Source of the DNA: Pseudomonas sp. UYIF39
Lineage (GTDB): Bacteria; Pseudomonadota; Gammaproteobacteria; Pseudomonadales; Pseudomonadaceae
Assembly (NCBI RefSeq): GCF_029963765.1
Contig: NZ_JALBYU010000004.1
Coordinates: 248,001-312,000 of the forward strand
DNA: 64,000 bases
Direction of reading: 5' to 3'
Shown here: positions 10,664 to 23,336 of the stretch, piece after piece
How the letters are laid out: the number at the start of each line of letters is the position of its first letter
Numbering within the stretch: the stretch's first letter is position 1
Made by a program: the position numbers and the translations under genes
Notes under the pieces: generated by a model
Seen by the model: the letters and a program-made list of their open reading frames with translations, nothing else
What the model was told of the DNA's origin: nothing
Databases searched by the model: none

Positions 10664-12358
10664 ATGCAAACCTGGCAACAACTCTATTCTCCGCTCGGCA
10701 GTCTCGGCGTGTCCGCGCTCGCGGCCGTTATCCCCATCGTGTTTTTCTTCCTGGCATTGGCCGTGTTCCGACTCAAAGGACACGTGGCCGGCAGCATCAC
10801 GCTGGCCTTGTCCATTGCCGTGGCGATCTTCGCCTTCCAGATGCCTGTAGACATGGCCTTCGCCGCCGCCGGATATGGTTTCGCCTATGGCCTGTGGCCG
10901 ATTGCCTGGATCATCGTCGCGGCGGTGTTCCTCTACAAACTGACGGTCAAGAGTGGTCAGTTCGAAGTGATCCGCAGCTCGGTGCTGTCGATCACCGACG
11001 ACCAGCGCCTGCAAGTGCTGCTGATCGGCTTCTGCTTCGGCGCCTTCCTGGAAGGTGCCGCCGGTTTCGGTGCGCCGGTTGCGATTACCGCCGCACTGTT
11101 GGTAGGACTGGGTTTCAATCCGCTGTACGCCGCCGGCTTGTGCCTGATCGCCAACACCGCACCGGTCGCTTTCGGTGCCTTGGGGATTCCGATCATCGTT
11201 GCCGGGCAAGTCACCGGTATCGACGCGTTCAAGATCGGCGCCATGACGGGCCGCCAACTGCCGCTGCTGTCGCTGTTCGTGCCGTTCTGGCTGGTGTTCA
11301 TGATGGATGGCCTGCGCGGCGTGCGGGAAACCTGGCCGGCCGCATTGGTGGCGGGGTTGAGCTTTGCTATCACTCAGTACTTCACTTCGAACTTCATTGG
11401 CCCGGAACTGCCGGATATCACCTCGGCGCTGGTCAGCCTGATTTCCCTGACCCTGTTCCTGAAAGTCTGGCAGCCAAAACGCGCCGCCGGCCAACACATC
11501 GCTGGCGCCGTCTCGGCTTCCGTGGTGAGCGCCAGCGTCGGTGGTTTCGGCCAGAAGCGCACCACCGTGGCTTCGCCTTACAGCCTGCTGGAAATTTTCA
11601 AAGCCTGGTCGCCGTTCCTGATCCTCACCGTACTGGTCACCATCTGGACCCTGAAACCGTTCAAGGCGATGTTCGCTGCGGGCGGCTCGATGTACAGCTG
11701 GGTTTTCAACTTTGCCATCCCGCACCTGGATCAACTGGTGATCAAGGTCGCGCCGATCGTGACCGCGCCGACCGCCCTGCCGGCAGTGTTCAAACTTGAT
11801 CCAATATCTGCTACCGGCACGGCGATTTTCTTCTCCGCGCTGATCTCGATGCTGGTGCTGAAGATCAACTTCAAAACTGGTCTTACCACTTTTAAAGAAA
11901 CCCTCTACGAACTGCGCTGGCCGATTCTGTCCATCGGCATGGTGCTGGCGTTTGCCTTCGTCACCAACTACTCGGGCATGTCTTCGACCATGGCCCTGGT
12001 GCTGGCGGCAACCGGTGCAGCGTTCCCGTTCTTCTCGCCGTTCCTCGGTTGGCTGGGTGTATTCCTGACGGGCTCCGACACCTCGTCCAACGCGCTGTTC
12101 AGTTCGTTGCAAGCGACTACCGCGCACCAGATCGGTGTCAGCGATGTGTTGCTGGTGGCGGCGAACACCAGCGGCGGCGTGACCGGCAAGATGATCTCGC
12201 CGCAATCGATCGCCGTGGCCTGCGCCGCGACCGGACTCGTGGGCAAGGAATCGGATCTGTTCCGCTTCACCCTCAAGCACAGCCTGTTCTTCGCAACAAT
12301 CGTTGGCCTGATCACCTACATCCAGGCCTATTGGCTCACCGGCATGCTGGTGCACTAA
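10664..12358 (+). CDS. lldP: L-lactate permease LldP
   Basis: Proton-coupled lactate importer of the LctP family, 564 residues, with about 12-14 transmembrane segments. Family landmarks include [16 protein letters not shown] (around residues 125-140), the [12 protein letters not shown] stretch and the C-terminal [14 protein letters not shown] and [15 protein letters not shown]. It starts a rightward unit with lutABC and dld under the LldR operator. It supplies lactate to those enzymes. Confidence 0.96.
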   Translation: MQTWQQLYSPLGSLGVSALAAVIPIVFFFLALAVFRLKGHVAGSITLALSIAVAIFAFQMPVDMAFAAAGYGFAYGLWPIAWIIVAAVFLYKLTVKSGQFEVIRSSVLSITDDQRLQVLLIGFCFGAFLEGAAGFGAPVAITAALLVGLGFNPLYAAGLCLIANTAPVAFGALGIPIIVAGQVTGIDAFKIGAMTGRQLPLLSLFVPFWLVFMMDGLRGVRETWPAALVAGLSFAITQYFTSNFIGPELPDITSALVSLISLTLFLKVWQPKRAAGQHIAGAVSASVVSASVGGFGQKRTTVASPYSLLEIFKAWSPFLILTVLVTIWTLKPFKAMFAAGGSMYSWVFNFAIPHLDQLVIKVAPIVTAPTALPAVFKLDPISATGTAIFFSALISMLVLKINFKTGLTTFKETLYELRWPILSIGMVLAFAFVTNYSGMSSTMALVLAATGAAFPFFSPFLGWLGVFLTGSDTSSNALFSSLQATTAHQIGVSDVLLVAANTSGGVTGKMISPQSIAVACAATGLVGKESDLFRFTLKHSLFFATIVGLITYIQAYWLTGMLVH

Positions 12359-12508
12359 GACTACAAGCAACACCGATAAAACCGACGTCGGACCACGATT
12401 CCGGCGTCAGCTATTCACCACCCGGTCTGTAAGGCTGCTGAAAGCTTGCCTCTCTATATTCAGCAGCATCAACAGACGGATAACCGGGACCACCCGGAGA
12501 CACGCCTG

Positions 12509-13333
12509 ATGAGCGAGCTTTTTTACAACGCTGTGCCGAATGCGACCCGCGTCGCCCCGCCACTGCCCGAGCCTCGGCAATACCCCAGCGAGAAACCGTC
12601 ACGGGTCTACCTGTTCGGAACTTGCGTGGTGGATTTGTTCTACCCTGAAGCCGGGATGGACGCGATTCACTTGCTGGAACGCGAAGGCATTCGTGTCGAG
12701 TATCCGCAGGGGCAAAGCTGCTGCGGGCAACCGGCCTACACCTCAGGTTACACCGAGCAGGCGAGGATCGTGGCACGCTCGCAACTGGCGCTGTTTTCCG
12801 GGGACTATCCGGTGGTGGTGCCATCGGGATCGTGCGCCGGGATGTTGCGCGAACACTACGCCGACTTGTTCAAGGACGAGCCGGACACGCTGAAACAGGT
12901 TCAGGCGCTGGCTGCCCGGACTTATGAACTGGCCGAGTTTCTGTTGTTTGTCTGCAAGGTGCAGCTCAAGGACAGTGGCGAGCCAGTCAAAGTAGCGTTG
13001 CACACGTCGTGCTCGGCACGCCGTGAGATGAACACCCACTTGCATGGCCGCGAGTTGTTGGCGCAGCTCCGTAACGTGGAGCGAGTCGACCACAACCATG
13101 AAAGTGAATGCTGTGGCTTCGGTGGGACTTTCAGCGTCCGTATGCCAGACATTTCTGGCGCGATGGTGGCTGACAAGACCCGGGCGTTGAAGGAATCCGG
13201 TGCGCATAAGGTACTCAGTGCCGACTGCGGTTGCCTGATGAACATCAACGGCTCGCTGGAAAAACAGAAGGAAGCGTTGCGCGGCCAACACCTGGCCAGT
13301 TTCCTTTGGCAGCGAACCGGAGGTGTTCAATGA
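12509..13333 (+). CDS. lutA: Lactate utilisation protein LutA (CCG-domain Fe-S subunit)
   Basis: Subunit of the LutABC L-lactate oxidising complex, 274 residues. It carries two cysteine-rich CCG modules, CCGQPAYTSGY near the N-terminus and CCGFGGTFSV in the C-terminal half, which in related proteins (GlpC, HdrB) hold an Fe-S cluster. The start MSELFYNAV at 12509 replaces a longer ORF whose first 21 codons look non-coding. It overlaps lutB by 4 bases (ATGA), so translation is coupled. Confidence 0.94.
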   Translation: MSELFYNAVPNATRVAPPLPEPRQYPSEKPSRVYLFGTCVVDLFYPEAGMDAIHLLEREGIRVEYPQGQSCCGQPAYTSGYTEQARIVARSQLALFSGDYPVVVPSGSCAGMLREHYADLFKDEPDTLKQVQALAARTYELAEFLLFVCKVQLKDSGEPVKVALHTSCSARREMNTHLHGRELLAQLRNVERVDHNHESECCGFGGTFSVRMPDISGAMVADKTRALKESGAHKVLSADCGCLMNINGSLEKQKEALRGQHLASFLWQRTGGVQ

Positions 13334-14784
13334 ACGCTTCCGCGATTATTCCTACGGTTGCCGTAGAAGAAGATTTCCGCACCCGTGCGCACAACGCGTT
13401 GGGTGACAAGCAACTGCGAAACAACTTTCGCACTGCGATGGATTCGCTGATGACAAAACGGGCAGCGTCCTTCAGCGATGCCCACGAAAGAGAACATTTG
13501 CGAGCGCTGGGCAATGCTGTCCGTGCCCGTGCTTTATCCAAGTTGCCCGACCTGCTCGAGCAGCTTGAACAGAACCTGATCCGCAACGGTGTGACAGTGC
13601 ACTGGGCGGAAACGGTGGACGAAGCCAATGGCATCGTCCTCTCGATCATCCGCGCTCACGAGGGGCGGCAAGTGATCAAGGGCAAATCGATGGTCAGCGA
13701 AGAGATGGAAATGAATCACTTCCTCGCTGAACAGGGCATTGAATGCCTGGAATCGGACATGGGCGAGTACATCGTCCAGCTCGACCACGAAAAGCCTTCA
13801 CACATTATTATGCCGGCGATCCACAAGAATGCCGGTCAGGTCGCGTCCTTGTTCCACGACAAACTTGGCGTGGAATACACCAAGGACGTTGACCAACTCA
13901 TTCAGATTGGTCGCAAGGTCTTGCGGCAGAAATTCTTCGAAGCGGACATCGGCGTCTCCGGCGTCAACTTCGCCGTGGCCGAAACCGGCACCTTGCTGTT
14001 GGTGGAAAACGAAGGCAACGGGCGCATGACCACTACCGTGCCGCCGGTGCACATCGCCGTCACCGGCATCGAAAAAGTTGTGGAAAACCTGCGCGATGTG
14101 GTGCCGCTGCTATCACTGCTGACCCGTTCAGCCCTCGGCCAGCCGATCACCACCTACGTCAACATGATCTCCGGCCCGCGCAAGGAACATGAACTCGACG
14201 GCCCTCAGGAAGTGCACCTGGTATTGCTCGACAACGGTCGCAGCCAAGCCTTCGCCGACAGCGAATTGCGCCAGACCCTGAACTGCATCCGCTGCGGCGC
14301 CTGTATGAATCATTGCCCGGTCTACACCCGAATCGGCGGCCACGCCTATGGGGAGGTTTACCCTGGGCCTATCGGAAAAATCATCACCCCGCACATGGTC
14401 GGTCTGGCGAAAGTCCCGGACCACCCGAGTGCCTCGTCGCTGTGTGGCGCCTGCGGTGAAGTCTGTCCGGTAAAAATTCCGATTCCGGCACTGCTGCGTC
14501 GCCTACGGGAAGAGAACGTCAAAGCCCCGGACAGCCCTCATCAAGTGATGCGCGGCCAGGGCAGCAAGTACTCGCGTAAAGAACGGTTTATCTGGAATGC
14601 CTGGGCGAAGCTCAACAGTTCACCCACGCTTTATCGACTGTTCGGCTTCTTCGCTACTCGCTTGCGAGCACTGGCACCCAGCAACGTCGGTCCGTGGACG
14701 CAAAACCACAGCGCACCGAAACCCGCTGCCCGCTCACTGCATGACATGGCCCGCGAACATCTGGCCAACCAGGGAGATCGCTGA
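13330..14784 (+). CDS. lutB: Lactate utilisation protein LutB (4Fe-4S subunit)
   Basis: Iron-sulphur subunit of LutABC, 484 residues. An LUD domain (about residues 60-300, with GVNFAVAETGTLLLVENEGNGR) is followed by two ferredoxin-like motifs, CIRCGACMNHCPVY and CGACGEVCPVKIPIP, and a C-terminal helical region. It overlaps lutA by 4 bases and lutC by 1 base. Known in B. subtilis and pseudomonads as part of an L-lactate oxidation route independent of flavin LldD, which I do not find here. Confidence 0.95.
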   Translation: MNASAIIPTVAVEEDFRTRAHNALGDKQLRNNFRTAMDSLMTKRAASFSDAHEREHLRALGNAVRARALSKLPDLLEQLEQNLIRNGVTVHWAETVDEANGIVLSIIRAHEGRQVIKGKSMVSEEMEMNHFLAEQGIECLESDMGEYIVQLDHEKPSHIIMPAIHKNAGQVASLFHDKLGVEYTKDVDQLIQIGRKVLRQKFFEADIGVSGVNFAVAETGTLLLVENEGNGRMTTTVPPVHIAVTGIEKVVENLRDVVPLLSLLTRSALGQPITTYVNMISGPRKEHELDGPQEVHLVLLDNGRSQAFADSELRQTLNCIRCGACMNHCPVYTRIGGHAYGEVYPGPIGKIITPHMVGLAKVPDHPSASSLCGACGEVCPVKIPIPALLRRLREENVKAPDSPHQVMRGQGSKYSRKERFIWNAWAKLNSSPTLYRLFGFFATRLRALAPSNVGPWTQNHSAPKPAARSLHDMAREHLANQGDR

Positions 14785-15451
14785 TGAGCGCCAAGCAAAA
14801 TATCCTCGCCAAACTGCGTAAAAGTCTGACGGGCACCACGCCGGTGCCTGACGAATTTGACGTCGAACTGGTGACAGCACCCTACACATACACCGCCCAA
14901 CAACGCATCCCGCAGCTGCGCAAACTGATGGAAGCGGTGCACACCGAAATCCATCTGACGTCCGACGAAGGTTGGCCTTCGTTGCTTGCTCAGTTGTTGC
15001 GGGACCGTCAGCTGCCTAGTTTGTTGATCGCACCGACTACACCTCACGGGCAACGTGTCACTCAGCACTGGGCGAAAAATCCTGATTTGCCAACGCTCAA
15101 ATCCTACGACCGTCCGGTTGAAGAATGGAAGACCGAATTGTTCAACGACACGCCAGCCAGCCTGACCGGCACCCTCGGTGCAATCGCCGCCACAGGTAGT
15201 CTGATTCTCTGGCCGACGCGGGAAGAACCGCGCCTGATGAGTCTGGTGCCGCCGGTGCATTTCGCCCTGCTCAAGGCCAGTGAAATCCGAGACAACTTTT
15301 ATCAAGTGCAGCAGGAATTCGAGTGGGCCCAAGGCATGCCGACCAACGCCCTGCTGGTGTCCGGCCCGTCAAAAACCGCCGATATCGAGCAGGTCCTGGC
15401 CTACGGCGCTCACGGCCCGAAAGACCTCGTGGTCATGATCCTGGAGGACCA

Positions 15452-15455
<4 letters not shown>
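14784..15455 (+). CDS. lutC: Lactate utilisation protein LutC (LUD domain)
   Basis: Third LutABC subunit, 223 residues, with one LUD domain and no Fe-S motif. Landmarks are ASLTGTLGAIAATGSLILWPTREEPRLMSLVPPVHFALL and the end block DIEQVLAYGAHGPKDLVVMILED. It starts within the lutB stop codon, and its own stop codon overlaps the next ATG by 4 bases. Confidence 0.94.
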
Positions 15456-18271
<2,816 letters not shown>

Positions 18272-18390
18272 AACCTTGACGCGCTGCCGTAGTCCACAGA
18301 ATTAGCCCGGTCGCTACAGGGCTTTACCCAAACTCGGCAACCCGTCCTGACGGCCAGCGAAGTCTGGACCCTCAGCTCAAGGAGATACAC

Positions 18391-18663
18391 ATGAAACGTT
18401 CTGTACTGTTAGGTCTGTTCGTTACTGCCTCGCTGATGGCGTCCACCTCGTTTGCCGCCGAAGACCTCTGTGCGGTCAACTTGAAAACCATCGAAAATGC
18501 CAAGGCACAGATTCCTCCGGAAATGACTGAACAGGTAATGGACAGCGTCAAGAGCGCCAAAGCCGATCAGGCAAAGGGCACCAAGGAAGGGACTGATGAT
18601 TGCATCGCCGAGACCAACCAAACCATCCAGGACCTCAAGAACGCGAGCAAAGGTGGGAAATAA
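18391..18663 (+). CDS. Small exported protein, tandem copy 1
   Basis: 90 residues. An N-terminal signal peptide (MKRSVLLGLFVTASLMASTSFA, cut before AED) precedes a short helical mature part with two cysteines (DLCAVN and DDCIAET) that could pair in the periplasm. AAGGAGA precedes the ATG. I do not recognise a function. A paralogue with the same layout lies 275 bases downstream, and both have very similar leaders and terminators, so the two arose by duplication of a whole unit. Confidence 0.8.
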   Translation: MKRSVLLGLFVTASLMASTSFAAEDLCAVNLKTIENAKAQIPPEMTEQVMDSVKSAKADQAKGTKEGTDDCIAETNQTIQDLKNASKGGK

Positions 18664-18673
18664 CTCAGCCCAG

Positions 18674-18693
18674 GGCCAACCTTCGGGTTGGCC
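18674..18693 (+). terminator. Hairpin after tandem copy 1
   Basis: GGCCAACC-TTCG-GGTTGGCC, a perfect 8-bp stem with a stable tetraloop 10 bases after the stop. The following bases TTCTGCTTCC are only moderately T-rich. Confidence 0.7.
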
Positions 18694-18938
18694 TTCTGCT
18701 TCCCCCTGCACCGCCAGATATGAAACAAACCAAAACCCGCCACCAGCAATTGCCCCCTTTTTTACTGCCATTGCTTCTATAAAGCAGTTTATTTCATAGC
18801 CTTTTTTGCAAAAACCGAATTCCTGCGCAGCGCCGTAGTCTTTTAAGTAGGCCCCATCAATCGTGGCTTATTTTCCGACCTCGGCCGAGCCGCCCGCTCA
18901 TACGGCAGCACCGAGACCATCAGTTCAAGGAGATATCC

Positions 18939-19190
18939 ATGAAACATACCGCACTCGCTGGTCTGTTCATTTCTGCTGCAATGTTGGCCTCTCCCGTATT
19001 TGCAGCGGACAACGACCTTTGTACGAGCAAACTGCAGGAGCTCGAAGCCAAAGTGAATGCGCTACCAGCGACCTCCACCAACGCACCGGAGATCAAAAGA
19101 CTGCTGGCCAGCGCCAAAACTTCAAAAGCCGCCGGGGACGACAAGAAATGCGCCACCGAGGCCATCCAGGCATTGGCGCTGACAAACTGA
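18939..19190 (+). CDS. Small exported protein, tandem copy 2
   Basis: 83 residues. The signal peptide ends after VFAA, and the mature part keeps the two cysteines of copy 1 (NDLCTSKL and DKKCATEA) and the same helical pattern, with only moderate identity. The ribosome site and surrounding bases (TTCAAGGAGATA before the ATG) are nearly the same as in copy 1. Function not recognised. The pair sits just before ssrA in the core chromosome. Confidence 0.78.
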   Translation: MKHTALAGLFISAAMLASPVFAADNDLCTSKLQELEAKVNALPATSTNAPEIKRLLASAKTSKAAGDDKKCATEAIQALALTN

Positions 19191-19218
19191 GCAACGAACC
19201 CAACCCATAATCACTCGC

Positions 19219-19238
19219 GGCCAACCTTCCGGTTGGCC
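19219..19238 (+). terminator. Hairpin after tandem copy 2
   Basis: GGCCAACC-TTCC-GGTTGGCC, the same stem as after copy 1 with one loop base changed. It supports duplication of the whole transcription unit. Its right arm overlaps the candidate -35 of ssrA. Confidence 0.7.
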
Positions 19239-19262
19239 TTCTGACGTGTGTTGGCGTACACT
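19233..19262 (+). promoter_or_regulatory. Candidate ssrA promoter
   Basis: TTGGCC (19233-19238) and TACACT (19257-19262) are separated by 18 bases. Transcription would start near 19270, leaving a 5' leader of about 36 bases before mature tmRNA. The boxes are not strong matches. Confidence 0.35.
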
Positions 19263-19305
19263 GCGCAGGCTTGTTGCTCACTTGGATTCACAGAGCAACA
19301 GGCTC

Positions 19306-19699
19306 GGGGCCGTTTAGGATTCGACGCCGGTTGCGAAACTTTAGGTGCATGCCGAGTTGGTAACAGAACTCGTAAATCCACTGTTGCAACTTTCTATAGT
19401 TGCCAATGACGAAACCTACGGGGAATACGCTCTCGCTGCGTAAGCAGCCTTAGCCCTTCCCTCCTGGTACCTTCGGGTCCAGCAATCATCAGGGGATGTC
19501 TGTAAACCCAAAGTGATTGTCATATAGAACAGAATCGCCGTGCAGTACGTTGTGGACGAAGCGGCTAAAACTTACACAACTCGCCCAAAGCACCCTGCCC
19601 GTCGGGTCGCTGAGGGTTAACTTAATAGACACGGCTACGCATGTAGTACCGACAGCGGAGTACTGGCGGACGGGGGTTCAAATCCCCCCGGCTCCACCA
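19306..19699 (+). ncRNA. ssrA: Transfer-messenger RNA (tmRNA)
   Basis: 394-base RNA that rescues stalled ribosomes with SmpB. The 5' end GGGGCCG pairs with CGGCTCC before the 3' ACCA to form the tRNA-like acceptor stem. GGTTCAAATCC near the 3' end is the T-arm. The tag reading frame lies at 19402-19443 and encodes ANDETYGEYALAA followed by TAA. The gene is complete, because the island that entered at its 3' end restores the terminal bases. Confidence 0.96.
19676..19699 (+). other. Left attachment site (attL) in the ssrA 3' end
   Basis: The last 24 bases of ssrA, GTTCAAATCC...CCACCA, recur imperfectly at 53211-53233. P4-type integrases commonly use the 3' end of tRNA and tmRNA genes, and an integrase gene begins 185 bases downstream. 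Confidence 0.75.
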
Positions 19700-19710
19700 C
19701 TTCATCATCT

Positions 19711-19736
19711 AAAGACGTCCACGGACGTCTTTTTTT
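19711..19736 (+). terminator. Terminator just inside the island, behind ssrA
   Basis: AAAGACGTC and GACGTCTTT pair around a CACG loop, followed by TTTT. It ends ssrA transcription on the island side, so the island brought a replacement terminator for the host gene it interrupted downstream. Confidence 0.88.
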
Positions 19737-19813
19737 GTGCCTGAAATCAAGTGAATACGGGGCTTTCAGCGCCACTAGCATCCATCAGCGTCCATAGACA
19801 TCCATGCAAACGT

Positions 19814-19880
19814 GTATTCCAAGTGGTATTCCAAGCCCCCAGATGGTAATTTTTGGAATACACAAACAGTATTGGAATAC
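19814..19880. repeat. Four GTATTCCA repeats before the integrase gene
   Basis: GTATTCCA occurs at 19814-19821 and 19826-19833, and in inverted form (TGGAATAC) at 19854-19861 and 19873-19880, ending 3 bases before the integrase start codon. Two more copies lie at the right island end (53139-53158). The placement suggests integrase arm-type sites that also overlap and autoregulate the int promoter. Confidence 0.6.
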
Positions 19881-19883
19881 ACC

Positions 19884-21140
19884 ATGTGCGCCCAAGCCAC
19901 TCGCCTTTCAGACATGAAAGTCAAAGCCGCCAAGCCTAAGGAAAAGGACTACACGCTCACGGATGGCAACGGCCTACAAATGCGAGTGAGGATCAACGGC
20001 TCAAGACTGTGGAATTTCAACTATATCCATCCCGTGACCAAAAAACGGATCAACATGGGATTAGGTACCTTTCCCGAAGTCAGCCTGGCACAAGCACGTA
20101 AACGGACTGTTGAAGCCAGGGAACTTGTCGCTCAGGGACTAGATCCGAAAGAGCAGCGAAATGCTGATCGCCAAGTGAAAAAAGCCGCGACAGAGCACAC
20201 GTTTCAAAACGTGGCGACGGCTTGGCATGAACTGAAAAAAGATGAAGTGACGCCAGCCTACGCCGAGGACATCTGGCGCTCCCTTACGTTGCACGTTTTC
20301 CCGGACTTGGCCAGCACACCGATTGCAGCCATCAGCGCCCCTCAGGTCATCAAATTACTCCGACCACTTGAAACCAAAGGCAGCCTGGAAACAGTCAAGC
20401 GACTGAGTCAGCGACTCAACGAGATCATGATTCACGGGGTCAACTCGGGACTGATTCACGCAAACCCGCTTAGCGGAATTCGTTCCGTCTTCAAGAAACC
20501 GAAAAAGAAGAATATGGCGGCGCTTGCTCCCGATGAGCTGAAAGAGCTCATGGTGGCAATTGCCAATGCCAGCATAAAAAGGACCACGCGCTGCCTGATC
20601 GAATGGCAGCTCAACACCATGACCCGCCCAGCAGAAGCAGCCACCGTGCGCTGGGCCGACATCGACTTCGAAAAGCGTATCTGGACGATCCCTGCTGAGC
20701 GCATGAAGAAACGACGCATACATATCGTGCCGCTCACCGATCAAGCACTGGCGCTTTTGGAGGCAATCAAACCCTATAGCGGACATCGGGAATACGTGTT
20801 TCCTGCCGACCGTAACCCTCGCACCCACTGCAACAGCCAGACCGCCAACATGGCACTGAAGCGAATGGGCTTCGAAGGACGCTTGGTAAGCCATGGCATG
20901 CGCTCAATGGCCAGCACCATCCTCAACGAGCACGGTTGGGAGCCCGAGTTGATCGAGGTGGCGCTTGCCCATGTCGACAAGGACGAAGTTCGCAGTGCCT
21001 ATAACCGGGCAGACTATATCGAACGCAGGCGTCCGATGATGGCTTGGTGGAGCGAGCACATCCAGGAGGCTGCCACCGGCAACCTCTCTGTGTCAGCTTT
21101 GGCCAAAAACCAGGACCGAAAAGTCGTCTCGATACGTTGA
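19884..21140 (+). CDS. int: P4-type tyrosine recombinase (integrase)
   Basis: Site-specific recombinase of 418 residues that would integrate and excise the island. It has the N-terminal DUF4102 arm-binding domain (KAAKPKEKDYTLTDGNGLQMRV), a core-binding SAM-like domain and the catalytic domain with Arg in TRPAEAATVRW, HGMR, LAHVD and the Tyr in SAYNRADY. The start MCAQATRL is taken because the four GTATTCCA repeats end just before it. The gene reads away from ssrA into the island, the usual order for this family. Confidence 0.93.
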   Translation: MCAQATRLSDMKVKAAKPKEKDYTLTDGNGLQMRVRINGSRLWNFNYIHPVTKKRINMGLGTFPEVSLAQARKRTVEARELVAQGLDPKEQRNADRQVKKAATEHTFQNVATAWHELKKDEVTPAYAEDIWRSLTLHVFPDLASTPIAAISAPQVIKLLRPLETKGSLETVKRLSQRLNEIMIHGVNSGLIHANPLSGIRSVFKKPKKKNMAALAPDELKELMVAIANASIKRTTRCLIEWQLNTMTRPAEAATVRWADIDFEKRIWTIPAERMKKRRIHIVPLTDQALALLEAIKPYSGHREYVFPADRNPRTHCNSQTANMALKRMGFEGRLVSHGMRSMASTILNEHGWEPELIEVALAHVDKDEVRSAYNRADYIERRRPMMAWWSEHIQEAATGNLSVSALAKNQDRKVVSIR

Positions 21141-21518
21141 TCCAAGGGCCTCACTCACCCATCGCTACGCTGGCGGGCTCGTGCGTTGAGCAGGATTCCG
21201 TTCAGCAGAGCGCGATGGCTCCGACCTTCATGGATAGCACATGTCTAAAACGCCATAGAGTCCACCTTTTGCCAGTAGCGGACGATGGTTTGAGAATCTG
21301 GCAAAGCCTATATCTGAGTCGTGCAAAGACACTTCTAGTGGACACGTTAGTTAGCCAGTAAATAGTGAAATCAGATCCTACCAGGCAGAAAAATGATGCG
21401 CCGCCTGAGCAACTGCGCACGCTGAGGGGAAGTCAGGTAATTCGAAGCGGTGAACTGGAATAAGGCCAGCGATTGGGACAGGATGGCGCAATGAGTCCGT
21501 ACCTTTGAGCCTGCTCCA
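21141..21518. other. Gene-free gap after the integrase
   Basis: 378 bases between the convergent ends of int and the 605-residue gene. I see no convincing reading frame, RNA gene or strong terminator here. Confidence 0.5.
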
Positions 21519-23336
21519 TCATTCCTGACATATCACGCATCCGAAGGCTCCGACCTCGGTACAGGCAGCAAAGAAGGACGACAGTAACCAATAGAGCTGG
21601 ACGAAGTAGGGGCTGGCAGTGTGGCCCGCTTCGATGTTCTGAAAGGCTTGCTCAACTGCAGCCTTGCTCAGTGATGAGGTCACGATGGCCACCCGCTTGA
21701 AGGTGTGAGGGGCATTCCTGCAAAACTCCACCGCAGTTCTGGAATCAGCGGGTGTGCCACGGCATGTGCGATGAATACCAGTCCTTACCCTGTTGTTGGT
21801 ATAAAGCCGACCCCAACGAGCGAACTTTTTGGTCATGGCCGGAGCGGGCAATGTGAGGTTACCCAGGTTCTTGATAGCCTGGCTAACAGAAACGTGAAAC
21901 GCGCTGGCGCCGAGAGTCAGTTCTCCGTGCTTGGCATGGTAGAAGGTAACTCTCGGGGAGGCTGGATCCGTTCGAAAACCAATGAAATCAGCCCATTCAT
22001 CACCGAGATCATCGCAGACTATGACATCGTCCTCGGGGGCAATCGTCGACAGTACCGCGCCGAACGTTGAGTCTGGGTCGAACGTACGATGGGCCGCGGT
22101 AAAGGCACCTTTCTCATCCGTGACGGTTGCCAGCTCTGCGTTGCCGAATAGGTAGCCCAGGAACTGAGTGCCACCGTTGACCAATGAATCGTCCTGATAA
22201 AGACTTCCGTCCAGGTAGGCAAAGCGCGGCTGGTCGAAGAGGACGATGAACGTGTCCTGTTTGTCGATGAACTGCTTTAGCGGGATGCGATCATTGTCCT
22301 CCCCGAGAGCAAACTCAGTATCCTCGACGTAGACATCGGCGAGCAGAGGTAACGTAAGACGCTTCAAGGCGATTCGCGTTTTGTTTATCGCTATCTCACC
22401 TACCTCAACGCCTGTCGCAGGCTGGGACACCAGCAGCTTACCGGCGACGTTTTTGGCGACCCCCAAGACATCTGTTAGTTCTGCGAGTATTGGGTCGACC
22501 TCTAGCTTTGGCAGCTCTCGATATCCCCCTCCGTCACGCTTGACCAAGCGGATGACTTTATCGTCAAAGATGGCCTGTCCGAGGATTGCGGTATCAACCG
22601 CAAGTTGGGTAGGGCTAGCCGTCAGATCAGCTAGCTCTAGCGCTCGCGCGAAAGCTGCAAGAAAAGGGGAGGACGATGGCCTTCCGGGTCGAGGGTGCAA
22701 GCGGTCAATCATATTGCAGGCATAATCAACCAGCTCCAGATATCCAGCACGATCCGCACGAAGCGAAATCCGTCCAGTTCGCGGCGTCGTTGAAAAGTGT
22801 TCGTCCGCCTCAGTGAAGCTGTAACCCAGTGGGGCAAATCGAGCCGAGGATGCCATGCCCACGTTGTTGTGTAGGTTCTCACCCTCAAGTGTCTTGCTGC
22901 GCAAAGCAAAGCGGGACAGCGTCATATGCCTCAGCCGAACTCGGGCGAATATCGAGTCCTTGCTGGTCAGTCCACGGTCGACATCCTGCGCGCCGATGCG
23001 CTGCAGGTGCCGCTTGGAGAAATCAGCAGGAACGTCGATCTGAGATTTAAAAATGGCGACATAATCACGGTGCTCGACTATCAGCAAATATCCGGTTACC
23101 CGGTCGATGACATCGTCAGTGCCAGGCAGAAAAGCTGGTGTCTTGTCGAATTGAAAGCACAGAGCAGACCAGATTGACACCCCATGGGACTGCCGTATAA
23201 AAGAGAAAAGGTTGTTCGAGGGGGATATCTGGGCCCCTCTGACCGCCCGGAACAAAGTCGTGATCGCGACCGTTGTGATCGGAGCTTTTTGGCGATAAAA
23301 ATAGCAGGATTTGCTGGCTTGAAGCTCATCGATCAT
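21519..23336 (-). CDS. Uncharacterised 605-residue protein, partner of the GHKL-nuclease gene
   Basis: I do not recognise this protein with confidence. It has no signal peptide or membrane span. The N-terminal 300 residues alternate strands and basic helices, and the middle has YLDGSLYQDDSLVNGG and EDDVIVCDDLGDEWADFIG. The end is QLYWLLSSFFAACTEVGAFGCVIC. The layout recalls the sporadically distributed DUF6119/TIGR04141 proteins found near restriction genes, but that is a weak impression. It lies 240 bases downstream of the GHKL-nuclease gene on the same strand, so they likely form one unit. AGGGAAAC precedes the chosen ATG; an internal start is possible. Confidence 0.65.
   Translation of the reverse strand: MIDELQASKSCYFYRQKAPITTVAITTLFRAVRGAQISPSNNLFSFIRQSHGVSIWSALCFQFDKTPAFLPGTDDVIDRVTGYLLIVEHRDYVAIFKSQIDVPADFSKRHLQRIGAQDVDRGLTSKDSIFARVRLRHMTLSRFALRSKTLEGENLHNNVGMASSARFAPLGYSFTEADEHFSTTPRTGRISLRADRAGYLELVDYACNMIDRLHPRPGRPSSSPFLAAFARALELADLTASPTQLAVDTAILGQAIFDDKVIRLVKRDGGGYRELPKLEVDPILAELTDVLGVAKNVAGKLLVSQPATGVEVGEIAINKTRIALKRLTLPLLADVYVEDTEFALGEDNDRIPLKQFIDKQDTFIVLFDQPRFAYLDGSLYQDDSLVNGGTQFLGYLFGNAELATVTDEKGAFTAAHRTFDPDSTFGAVLSTIAPEDDVIVCDDLGDEWADFIGFRTDPASPRVTFYHAKHGELTLGASAFHVSVSQAIKNLGNLTLPAPAMTKKFARWGRLYTNNRVRTGIHRTCRGTPADSRTAVEFCRNAPHTFKRVAIVTSSLSKAAVEQAFQNIEAGHTASPYFVQLYWLLSSFFAACTEVGAFGCVICQE

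Noticed and set aside
10610-12373. 587-residue frame opposite lldP
   Set aside because: Low-complexity Gln/Arg/His-rich product; complement of a hydrophobic gene.
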